Shown here one piece after another: positions 1 through 12,800 of a stretch of DNA of 64,000 bases. Origin of the DNA: Phoronis australis (taxonomy: Eukaryota > Phoronida > Phoronidae); contig NMRA01000148.1 of assembly GCA_002633005.1 (NCBI GenBank), positions 62,001-126,000 of the forward strand, given 5' to 3'. The notes beneath the pieces were generated by a model that saw only the letters and a list, made by a program, of their open reading frames with translations, searched no databases and had not been told where the DNA came from. A program made the translations under genes and the position numbers. The first letter of the stretch is position 1. Each line of letters starts with the position of its first letter.

Positions 1-775
1 ACATAACTTGGCCAACAGCAGGTTGGTCGGAGAACTGCAGTAAACTGTGACACGCACACTAAAAACACGACAGAAACATAAACTAGACAATTACATTTCG
101 AGGCCTTATCATCGTTCATATTCTACAAACATCGATACTTTCCGCTTTGAACATATTAGTTCTTGTGAAACAGACACTCATTCTATTCTTTATTTCCACC
201 AGTTTAGAATACAGAGATTCATCAATCGAAAGACATCAATAAAATAACAACATTTCGTAAATTACAACCTTCCATCTTGTTTTGTTGTTTTTAATGGCAA
301 TTCAAAAAAGCAACGTTCATTGCTGTTCGTCAGTGGAGGCCATTTTGTTGATGCACCACAAGATATTATTTTGATAATTCCCTACTTAAATCTGCTTATT
401 TTGAAAACATTTGATTTCGTACTGTAAGACCATCATTCCTTTCATGACGTTTTAGACTGAAAAGAAGCAGGAACAGTATCTTTAAGCTGTCCTAAGGTGA
501 CTCAAAGCAGCACCAACTACAAACTCCACCTTGTGTTTGGTCACTGTACCAGTCCATTTTTCCAGTGGGCTAAAAGAAACATTACTGCCACCCCATAAAA
601 TGAATATATTGTAACAATTTGTCTGTACTGGCTACAACTCGACATTAAGTTTCAAATGAGGCAGAGATATCTTCAGAAGAATGAAGGAAACTGTTTCTGT
701 AAGACAATTTTCTAACAAAATGCACAAAAGTCAAACTTAGATAAAGATATTATATAGATAAATTTTACTTCATAC
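1..775. other. TEX10 intronic sequence, next exon unresolved
   Basis: This should hold TEX10 intron 11 and possibly later exons. A minus-strand acceptor-like TTTCTTTTAG near 571 precedes about 28 open codons in one frame, but that frame does not match the phase left by exon 11, and the matching frame shows no TEX10 similarity. No exon is called. Confidence 0.4.
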
Positions 776-897
776 CTGGGTGATGAAAAGTTGTCTTTTC
801 CAAAGCACCAGGCGACTGTCACTAGTGAGAGTATTGAACGACTGACTTGTCATACATGACCGTGAAGAGAACTGGGACAGCTCGTTAGATGTATAGC
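776..897 (-). CDS. TEX10: TEX10 exon 11
   Basis: Acceptor GATTTTAG. The frame set by exon 10 gives GYTSNELSQFSSRSCMTSQS and ends with LWKRQLFITQ. The start parallels human GFSKEELTWLQS and the rest is diverged. The donor GTATGA is at 775, phase 0. Confidence 0.75.
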
Positions 898-3800
898 CTA
901 AAATCATTTAAGCAATGTCTTAAAAGGATACAAAACCCCGGTTCCACCATGACCTATAACACATTTAGTACCTTCTCTGAGCAAAAAAGCTTTATCCAAG
1001 AACATACAACAGAAATAAAAAATAGACTATCAGCAAATAATCATAATTCTAACTAGGTGCTAGTATGTCCATTTGAATTTCCACAAGAAGTAGCAAGACA
1101 AGGATTTTGCACGGGAAGTGAGTAGTACCACTATAACAAGTTTCTTGTCAGAAAAACGAGATCATGCAAAATCAAGCGACTGAAAGACGAGTGTTAAGAA
1201 AGTACCCCCAGACATCTTACTAGCCATAATTACAGTAAGAAACTTCATATTCACTACGTGGTGCTCATAAAGGCACCTCTTTTTGACATCTGAATAGATT
1301 GAGAGTAGAAAGCAGTTCCTCAGCAAGGGGGCCTTTGTGTGTGATAAGGAACTAACTTGATTTACCTGAGTTTCTATGGGAGGATCCCTTGCTTCACTAG
1401 TGACACCTAATGAGTCTCATGTTAACCATTGGGTTTCTATCCAGCACTTGCAGGAATTGAGAGGTGACTCGTAATTAACATAAAGCTGTGTAATTTTGAA
1501 ACTGGATGGTTTGGCCACACCTGTCAAAACATTTCTTTTCAACACTTTTGCATGTCAACACAAAATAAGATCTGTTTGGGGACAGCAGTTTTCTATTATG
1601 ATTTGAGAACTACTTTTGTGGTTGAGTAACTTGGCATGCAGTTTGCGTTTTTGAAGAGAACATACCACAGACTAGGGACAGCAACAAACTAATGTACATT
1701 GTTCTCTCTTCCACGTCATCAGGCAGTCGTCGGACGCACCTAAAATGCAAAATGATTTTAATACATATCGCTTACAAAAACAGCACAAAGATATCATGTA
1801 CATAATTCCTGGAGTACACATTCAAACAGGTATAACGTAAGTTTCCACAAAAGGAAACGACTCTATAAAAATGCCCAAAATGCTTTCACATCAGGTTATG
1901 TGATGCCGTTTTTAGTGACCATATTCTTCAATGCCTTAAACGGATCTTTTTAACTTGTTTTCACATCATCAAAGCTATGTAAAAGCATGGATATATTTCA
2001 AATTTTGGCTAACTTCGAAAAATCATATCTCCAAAATGGCTGTCAGATTCGTATGGAACTTTCATAAATTATGCTTTATGTACTGTTCTTCAAAATGTAA
2101 GGAATTGTTTTAAATGTTCTACTTGTGCATGACGCGTTATCCAAAAGCAGACGCAAACACAATGGTGGGAGATAAAATTATGAGTTAGAACCAGAAAGAT
2201 CATCAGAGACAAGCTGGCATGTTAGCATTTCAAACATGACCATGGCCAATCACATGTAATCACACACACACTTTCATTTTCCTAGCCACCAGATATGGGT
2301 ACTAGTTACAGACTTTTTGGTGTTGCCATAGAGACTCTGGCTTTCCATTTTCAATCACAGAAAAACCTGTTTTAGCAAACCAAAAATTCATCATGTATTT
2401 TTTTAGTCAAAAGTTACTTGATCGACACAAAAATGATTTGAGAATTGCCTTAATCTTGCCATGTTTTACACATAACTAGTTACACAACAAGTGATTGGTG
2501 CTCAACAGGCAGAGTAAGGAAACACATCAGTGCCAGGTTCATAAAGAATATAGAACTATTTGAACATGTGCGCAGCAAAGCGATCGGCGATGGCCGAAAC
2601 CAGTCTCAGGCAATAAATTTAATGGACTACATTTTCAATTCTTGATATTTATAAACCAAAATATTTTAGAGCTTCCATACATGAACTCCATTCGAAGCCT
2701 CAAATTACACGTAAGAAAGTCAACGTTGTCATCGCAGAAACCCAAGGTATTTACTGCCACCAGTTTAGTGGTCAGGTCGCAATATTTAGGCATCCAGCCG
2801 CTAATTGTTTCCATCACCCACCACGTGTATGTTACATATTAATGGGCTGCTCTGTGTCCTCTCAACAAGAAGCAGACGACATTTTATTACCTGTGGTGAA
2901 GCACCTGGATGCAGTAGTCAATAACCTCACTGTCGACTTTCTCACGTCGCAAAGATAACATAATGTTTTTCCATGCCAGCGGGATGTCAATCTTTTCTAC
3001 ACAAAAGACTATTTCCAGAATTTTCCTCTGACTTGGAGCAGAGCTGTTGGCAAACAATCCATTGTCAGGATCTACAAAATACCAAGCATACATTTGAAAC
3101 ACACCAAATTCCGTATCAATTACATAAAGTAGGATGGTCACGTCAATTGGAGATACTGAAAAATAATCAAAAAGGTGTAATTTTCACAATTCTTTCTTGA
3201 AAAGGCATTTTGAAAACTTTTCCACACTCAATTTTATATATCATAAATGGCCAAATATTCTCATTTCTATCAAAACAGAATAGTTAATGTTCAAAGTATT
3301 ACCAAGCCTGTCTGTTAAAATATTTTTTATTTTTTGTCTTTAGGCTACTGCCGCAAGCTAGTGTTCTGATTTTGAAGACAACTTGTTAAGTTGTAGTTGG
3401 GGCCTTTTTGGATGTTTTCCACTTTTGCAGCAGGCCTCACTAATCCTTCTTGGGCTCATCCAAAAGAATTTATAATACCTCATTGTATATACTTGTGTGT
3501 CTTTCTGAATGAAGTGATTCACTACTACTAGTGTGTTTGACAAAGTCTGTATTACAAAAAACATTTCTAAAGCCTTTCCATATCGTGACAGAAATTGATT
3601 TTCCAGACCAAATTGATCATTCAAGGCGTTGGCAAATCAAACAAGTGACTCAAGAATAAACGGTCAGTTCCGATTGGCTTGTCCTTCCAAGTTGGGCCAC
3701 AAGTGGCGGATTTAGAGAGGGGGGCAAGGGGGCCATGATTTGTCAAGCAATGATTAAAAAAACAAATCCTGCATTATATGGTTGCAAGCCTCAGGTGGAT

Positions 3801-6800
3801 TTTCTGTTTTGAAAAAAGTGATCAACTAAAAAACACCGCGCCACCGACTCAACTTTCAAAAAAACAGACACTAGGACCAATTTTGCTTTGGCCTTGCAGA
3901 TATGACCAAGCAGCTCATGTGGACCATTGGGTATTAGTCACTTGAAAGGATCCCGCATTCTGAGAACCAGTTTTGTCCACAGAATAGCAAGCATCGAACT
4001 GGTTCTCAAAATCTAGGACCCTTGTAAGTGACTATTGCCAACCACTGAATTCAAACGGCAATTGTATTAGCATTAGGAAACTTGTTCCTTCTATCCATGA
4101 TTGAACGGCTGTGTATTTCCACCTGGCCCAGGTCCATGAATGGGAAAACTGCCCCTTCTTTACAAGGACTCTCACAGTGTTACAGCATACCAAAAAGTTG
4201 GGGCAGCAACTTCTGGAAGTTCTGGAGTACCAGGTTGTTCTTGCGACTGGCCATTTGATGTATGATGTCCAGAGTGACCACTGTGGTCTTATGGCCGGCG
4301 TCCACCTTAGACAAGGTCACAAGCAATGTAGGTAGAGATTCCACCCAGTCAGTCACTATAGGATTACTGAAACAAAGAACTTCTTTAGGTTCTAAAACTT
4401 TACAAAATTCGTTTTGCGGATTAAGATATCAAATGCAATGTTGTCCCTTAAATTTTGAGAGATCCATGTCAACACCATTTTGATAACTTCACCTCGAAAA
4501 AAACAGAAATTATCAAGAATGATTTAAAATTTATTTGATAGTAAGTAATTGACCAGAAATGTCCTCAAAAGAGTAATGCCCCTCTTAAAGAGACAATGAA
4601 GTGAACTGTTGTCAAAAAAGGAACGCATTTACAGTATTTTCTAACCAAGACTTATTTATACTTTTACACGTATTCCATCATATCATAATGACCGTACTAA
4701 CAATGTTTTAAAATGTATAATTAAACATCCTAACAAACCTTTCATCATTTAATTGAACACTGTATGCATATATAATTACAAAAAATAGTTTCAGGCGGTC
4801 TGGACGTGCGCATGTTGGTCTATTGAACCAATCACCTGAAACTATTTTTATGCTATATTAAAATATGGTTAAAACTGAACTGAGGAGTTAGAGACCTGAT
4901 TCAAGGGTCTAGCAGTGCGCCCCAGTAGAACTGGAGTCCACGACCTTGAGTAAAGGAAGCCAACACTTATCCCACTAGGCCACAATGGATGCTTGTATGT
5001 AAAGTTCTACCTTGAATACTTGAAGCCTTCATTTCCCAGGACTAAGTCGGCAAGGAAATCCTTGAGATAAAGCCGTCGTTCAGCAGACAAGTCATGACTC
5101 TTCTTGTATGAGTCATAGACAGCTTGTAAAATACTTTCTGAAAACATGCAAAACTGGGTTTATATCAAATCTATTTATGACTCTAAATGAAAAACGTTTA
5201 ACAGCAACACATCTGCCTGGCTTACATCCGTGTTGACAAAATACAAAACACACACGCCATTTCCTTCATCGACAAATACTTCTCGACGTTAGCTTCCTCT
5301 GTGTGAGTCATTCCAACACCTCAGTGCACAACAATGAGGTAAAATTCTACAGTTAGAGTCACAATATGGCGTACAAGTGGAATAGCGGATTTGCAGCGAC
5401 GCCATATTGAAATTTGGTTAATATGGTGCATTATGGGTGTTGTGGTCAGGATTCCGAAAGCGGCCATAGTAACAAGCATAATACGCGGTATGAGCGCGAA
5501 GAAAACTTACGGCGGATACACGTTGTGTTCCTGGCTGCTTCAAAAACAACAAGAGAGATAAAAATCTGAGTTTTTATGTGTTCCCTGCAAACCAAGAACT
5601 TCGTGAAAAATGGATAAACAACATTAGGAAAGCTGGGAGTAAGGGGAGATTTAGCGCATTCAAACCAACGCGGGGCCATCTAGTAGGCAACACGTAGCCC
5701 CTCGGTTGGCCATATAGGGGCTACAATACTTCCATTCGCTTTCTGTATTCATTTCGTTACTTCAGTGTATTTTAAACTGGCCGTGACCGGATTTGGGATA
5801 CCGATTTCGAGTTTTCACCCCGTCAAAAATGCAATCTACACTTAAAACTATCATTTAAAAAACGCTTACTTTCATCATTGGTCCTTTCTACTTCCATACA
5901 TATCTTTGATGAAGCTTAGTTGTGAGAATTAAGTTGACTTTGGCGAAGAATTACAACTCCACTTTTTTGTTGCCGTTAATTTTATCACCGCGTGCACGAT
6001 AGCCACAAAGCATGTCAACTGAATCACGTGAGTTAGGCAAGGGTTAGCGCGAGACTGAGCGAAGCGCGTGACGCTAGCGCGCGACACTTGTAAAATAGCA
6101 TGAGAAGGTATCGGGTGAAACTTGTAAGATGTGTGTCCCTTGGACTTTTTATTCGTCAACATGCGTAATTTTATGTAACTTCCTCAAAATGGCACCCGGT
6201 AACTGAGAGAAACTCGAGCAAACCGCGACAGATTTTCATCGATTTGTTCAAGTTTTGCTGACTAAATTGTATCCAGAGTCGTGGTATGTGTTAATTGTAA
6301 CTCCGTGTTCCTATATGTATGGTTCATTTGATTTTATTTGCTGTATTTTGAAATGAATAACTTTTTGTGAGGATGTACTATCGCCCCTGAATGCCTGCGG
6401 CATCCAGTGCGATGTGATTGCCTAGGGGCCATCGTGTGTGCAGCGAACATTTTCCTGGTGAAAAAAAGACTTATGAGAACAACATTCCGACTGAGTTTCC
6501 TCTTAAAATTAACGTCTCTAGCATATCCACGGCGAAAGCTACAAAAGTTAAGCAACCCAAGAACTCTCAACTTGTCTGAAACAGGAGGAGATTTCGAAAT
6601 CAACGCCAATAGCCCCAATACTGAACATGACGACAGTCGTGCCCTCGGTCACACGGTCACTGATCATAGCTACGCTGTGTTTACAAACGAGAGAGAGGAC
6701 TTGCTTGGTATTATAAAGCAAAAAAATGAAACGTGGTTTTTAGTTTGCACATCACTCCAAATGCACACACTATCCAGCCTGCTCAAGACATGCCTGACCA

Positions 6801-9800
6801 CAAGCTATCCCATGAGCCTTCGCGAAGGAAGTAACTCGCACATGCGCAATGCGTAGTTCGTCTGCGCTGCAAATCCGCTATTTAATTTAGTCAAAATGCA
6901 CAACAAACTTTAAAATTTGATACATGGACATTTTTACATTGTTGTTAGCATCAGGGTGTGCATGGTACAGATGTCCAATAGCAAAAATTTGGTAAAAGTT
7001 GAGCATTTGCAGCAATGATGTAAGCCTTTTTGAAAAAAACGAAAAGTGGTGATTTTGGCAATTATATTTGTACCAGAATGAAGAATTTGTACGATCTTAA
7101 TTTGACAGCATTACGATCACAAAGAACTTACGCCACAAAATCCAACACTCCGACACAGTCACATGCAAAATGTAAAAGATGCCCGGTGTTTGTGAAACAA
7201 AAACTATTTCCTCATTTGGCAACAAAGCTTACCTTAGGAGATCACTGAGGTACGCCAAGAATAAGTTATAACTCTGAAAAGTCCATCAAAAGTTTTTAAT
7301 CTAGTGTCAGCTTGGTCATTTTGAGGCCAATCACAAATTTATTCACGTTCCATAGACAACAAAAACTAATAGTCTTTGCAGGAACTCGATTGCCTTTTAA
7401 TTCTTATAATTAATTACAAAACCAGTGCTTGGCTACCTTTAACGAAAATTTCCATACCTGCATGCTGCGTCTTCAGAAGCCTCTTTGCAATGACAATATA
7501 TTCAACGCACTCCTGCGCAGACAGCTTCTTATAACGGAAAATGTCACGAGCGTAGCGTGCCACATCGTTCATTGGGAACTGAGACGAACTCATGAAGAAG
7601 CTCATAACTTTGCATATTCCCATATTCAGGGAACAAATCAGGCTCTGGAACAACACCAGTAGCTACAATTGACCAATGGCTGGGTGTCCTTCAAGTAAAC
7701 ATACACATTTGTATTTGAAGCATGTCGTGTAATTGGTTAGTTTCGAGTTAGAGTCTGAGTCAAGTCTGAGTTCGGAGATTAGATCCAGAGATGAGGAGTT
7801 TTTTGGGACTTAAAATCACTTTTCAAAAAAGTCAGATGTTTTCAATCGAGTCACCAGTGCTCTCTTTTGGAAATCTCCATAGAAAAATCACTAAGCGCCA
7901 GTAAAAATAACCAAACTGAACACGTGCTCATTTGCAATACACAGTTTAAATTTCCCATAATTTTCGATTAGAGGCAAAAATAATGTAAAATACTCTATCT
8001 CGGCAAAAACAAAGCACATCACAAAGACATTTATTTATCCATTAAGCTCGACTGTCCATTTCAAGTCTATTATCCATATGTGACTCAATAGTGATGACAT
8101 TCAAATCAAAGACGTCAACTCATGTGACCATCCGTGGCATGATCAGAGGCTTCACCGTCTATGTCAGAGGCAACTTCAATCTTTATAAACCACCTCCGCG
8201 AGTGCGTGCGTTTTCGTGTAAGGAGCTTAACAACTTGTGATGAAAAAATAAAATAAAAAAGTAAATGTCTCCTTTTCCATATTAACAGTAGACACAACAC
8301 ACAAACACTGTACCTCTTCCTCTTCAACACTCATTTTGCGTTTTCGCGGTACAAATCCATCACTACAAGAGAACGGAAACCTTTCAAGGAAGTGCTTGAT
8401 GAAGTCTTTGGCATAGTTTTCTCTCAACCAGTCCATCTGTAACACAGGGATACAAGTTGTACAGTCTAGAGTTCACAATGACCAAACGCAAAAAGTAACT
8501 TTTGATATCGACAACTTACCGTTACGAAATTGGTTTCAAATTTTTCCTTAGGCACTTCAGAGATGAGTTCAGGGCTTTGAAAGAATCACACTTTGTTACT
8601 GCTTGAGTTCAGGTTCTACAAGTTGGCTTGTCACAGAGTGTCATTTTATATGCCGAGCATGGTCTTAAGGAGTAACAAACTTCTCATCTGAGTAAGGAAC
8701 AAAGTGAAAGCAATATCATAGCAGTTGGAGGTCTAAATAAAAAGATTGCTTTTTGGATGGAACGCGGATACATAACCACTTTAATTCTTCCTGTAGATGT
8801 TCTCAATCTCTGACAAGTGGCACTGAAGATATCTATAACACCAATTACAGAATAATTTCAAGAAAATGCTTATTTTATCTAGCTAGCCGCAGCAGAGATG
8901 ATGTCCCTTCCTACTACCGTTTGTGTGATAGAATCTTTTTGACAGATTACACTGCTAAAGTCACGGAGACATAAGTACCTTTCTAACCTAGAGAGACACA
9001 TTTGCCGGCCGTCAATGTTTTTAATCCTTCTAACTCATACAAATACTTTCATGGTAATAGTGACTTCTTTCTCACAAGTTCTTTCATTAATAAAATCTTT
9101 TATTATGGCCATTTTTCAATGAAGATATATTGGATAAAATGAAGACTTCTGCAATAGGTATCCGCTAAAATTACATTAAAAAATACCCATGCTAAAAATT
9201 TTGTTAGCGAGAGGAGTAATATCTAGGACAGAAATTGCAATTGCAGGACCATTTGTTTGAGTTGGAAGGATTTAAAGACACTGATGACCCCCACAGTGTC
9301 CCTCTACACTCTACAGGTACTGATACAGTGCATGCCAGAAGGAATCAGACAAAATACCATTTCTACGCTATGACATGTAGCGTCACGACCAGTTATGGTG
9401 GGTCATTCTAGCTACTCTGACAGTGAAGTCTGCTTGCACTCCATAGTCATGATAAGAAATATGCCTTTTGCTCAGCAACCATGATGAGGAATGCGCATTG
9501 AGTACCACATTTAACCAGAACACATGCACGTGCTTTTACGGGAAAACATACGGTGTTATCTTTAGTGTCCATCTCATCGGCTTGTTGCCATAGCAACTCG
9601 AGAAGTTTCACCGCTGCGGTCTTCATGTGCAGCGCTTCTGGTGATAATGTGCCCTCTGAAAGGAGTCAAGTGTCCACTTTTCAACAACAAATGAGCATTC
9701 AGTATAGATGATGAAGTGTCTTTCGCAATATGTAGGCACAAAGCAGTGTCAGTGTTCAAAATATTTGCTATCACTTGTCTATACTGCTTGGGTTGAGAAA

Positions 9801-12800
9801 ACGCAAGAATTTTGCAAAGGAAGCTAAATGTAATCACATGCTTAACTTGTAATACATGGCGATACCTCACAAATTATTAGGTGTTCTTGCGTTTTTGCGA
9901 GTTTCTCTTGTCTACAGAACATTCGCCAGGTCCCTCCGCACAGCGCTTGGTCATGGAACCGGTCTATTTAGTCAGTCATGTTGCATTTAGTGCAAAATAT
10001 GATATGATGAGTCCAACAACCAATCACATCACGCCTGCTGTCAAGCACTAGCTAACTGCCATCCTTTCCCAAATCTACTTTTAATCTGAGTAAATGTCAC
10101 GCTAAAACCATTTTTAAGTTGCTTATTTCCAGAGTTCACTTTTTTACTATAGGTTGGTGCATAACAGCTTTAACAAAATTTCTTCTGAGCAATAAATTGT
10201 GGTATTTCTTCACAGGAGTAGGTAGTGAAGACAGATTTCTTTGGTGCACAGGAGTTAATTTTAGATCCGTTGCACTACTAAGTCTACGACAGAGCAACAT
10301 AAGCCAAATCCACATAAAAGTTACCATTGACTTGTCAGCAAGACCATTCGATAGTGTCAGCCAATCTTGTTTGTAACAAGATGATCTACTTACAGTACAA
10401 GACAAAAGCATTCAGACAAAATGACTTGGGATTCCCAGTCATGACGGCTGAGTGGAAGACAAATTCATCATCAGAGTAGTCTTCTTACACGAGCAAGATT
10501 GACAGGGCATTAACAGGAAAGTTAGTATTAAGATAACTAAGCCATTCTGTACTTAGAATTTTGTAGCCCTAATAGTTTTTATCAGTAATTTTTGCTGCTA
10601 ACAGAATTGGCCGCCATCACCAGAGGCAGATCCAGGATGGAGGGGGGGTTCAGGGCACAGGAATAAACAAAATTTCGGCAGATGTGCGCACCCAGCCTAA
10701 AATGTAGGGATGCAGGGGTCCCGAATTTTTGGGTTTGCGGACCTTTTGACTAAAAAAAAGCCGTAAACAGGGTTTGTTCAGGGCCTATGCATTTTTTATT
10801 TACCCCTCCCCCCGAGCCCCCCTGGTTGCGTGCATGTGCTAGTCAGCAATTTGCACCCAAACAGCCAAATAGTATCTGGTAGAATTTCAGGGGGGCCATG
10901 GCCCCTTAGCCCCCCCTAAATCCGCCACTGATCACAGAAAACAAAGTTTATCTGATTACTCTTGTCTTGTACTGTACAGTGAATCCAGTAACACCATGAC
11001 TGACCCCAAATATGACCTCTGATCTATTTCAACGCAACTCGGTCACAAATGATGTTAAGTACGCAGTGGCCGAGCATGCAATTCAATCCTTGTATGGCGC
11101 AGATCGGAAGGGTTGAAGGCACGATTGTAGTTACTTTTTTCCTACGTTGACGTCAAGTGTTGTGATTTGGACCTGCAATGACTTCATACAAATAACTTAC
11201 CTTTCCTGTTATCCATGTGGTCATTTTCCGACTCCATCCAGCACTCGATCAACAGTGGTACAAGAGAGGTCATCAATGACTGGAGACCATTCCAGCTACT
11301 CACCAAACTAGATGAACTATCTGAGGAGGCAAAACCTGACCCTGAACTGCTGTTGGAGAGATCAGGTTACTTAGATTAGAATTCATTGCTCTCTTACTGA
11401 ATGCGCATAGCAGTTTTTTTTTACATGACGCAAGCTGACACGGGGCAAGTGTTCGTGTGAAACAATTTCTGTGAAGACACCAATTTTGATGGTCAACTTG
11501 TTTCATGTGAAAAGTGTTTCATGTGAAAAGTTACCCTGGGAGTACAGTGTGTAACGGGTATTATTACACAGAAAGCGTCTCTATAAATTACAACGTGGAT
11601 ATTCATTTATGTTAATTAAATGCTAAAAAATTTGAAGCTGATTTGTTTACATTCACCAGACTCGCAAACAACGAATAGCATGCAGTTAACTTTTTAACTT
11701 AGCCAGAAGAAGGAAGAAAAGACAAGCGTATCTGAGAACTTGTTTACTGTGACTGATTCTTGGCAATGTACTTAAATGTAGCTTTGAACCTTATGTAAAT
11801 GTTGTATTTGCACGCAGAAAGACATGTAGTATAATTACAACTACACTTCAAGAGATTTTACAAGTCTTCGTCAATTTAAATTGAATTCCTGTGATACATT
11901 TAAGGAAATAAACATATCAAAATAAGTCAAAGGACAAGAAATCTGACTTCTACGAGCTGTGTTACCTCAGGTTGAATACTTTGTGTCTGTGGGTATTCAC
12001 TGCACAACTGTGAGGCTGGTGATACACTGGCTGACTATGGCTCCACCTCACTGTTGTCTGTTCAGCATTACAGTCTGCTGATTGGCTTGATGTGTCATGT
12101 GATGATTTGAGTGACAACAGAAGCTTATGCAGTCTTGCCAAAACTTTAGTCCTCCATTTCTGTGTGGAGCCACCACTTGGTTTGATGTTTAATGAGCGCG
12201 ACTTTTTCTTATCCTTGTTTTGCTGCCAGGAAATCTGTTCTAGAAAATTCTGCACAAGTTTACTGGCATCGCTTGACATCAGATGTGGATAATAGTCTAA
12301 GCACACATCTAACACATTGAGAGAATCTCTCTGAATGTCATCATATATATGAGTCATCGCACACCGCAAATGAGCCACTAAAATTGGGAAAAATGCGCTT
12401 ATCTGATCAGCAGAAATATGCTGAAACAATTGCTTCAAAAGTTTCACAGTTGCCTGGCGAACGACAGGGTCCTTGTCAACAAATAACGTTGATACACGTT
12501 CAACAAGTGTTCCTAGGTTGGCAGCCAAAACATCAGGAAAGTTTGTATCTAACTCTTTGAGGCCCACAAGAGCATCGTGTCGTACTGAGGCATTGTAATG
12601 TTCCAGCTGACTAAGAAGATCCTGTAAATAGAAAACATAGAAAATAACAGTCAGCAGGGCATAAAACGAAGTGAACTAGCAGAGGTGATGGGGTGCTGGC
12701 TTTGGCATTAGTAGTTGGCCACCTTGAATCAAAATCAGCTGTCAATTTGTACTGGAATAAAACTCTCGTCATTTACAGTTGAAGTGAGTGGGAATGAATT

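Noticed and set aside
480-571. TEX10 exon 12 with the open frame ending in HLRTA
   Set aside because: The entry phase does not match exon 11, and neither frame shows TEX10 similarity.
2635-2817. Minus-strand frame beside TEX10 exon 9 as an extra exon
   Set aside because: There is no acceptor with a pyrimidine tract, and exon 9 joins in phase to the exon at 1666-1739, which fits the family better.
10136-10411. Overlapping plus and minus open frames of 85-91 codons in TEX10 intron 3
   Set aside because: Both strands are open over the same bases, there is no motif, and the TEX10 exon order already fits without them.
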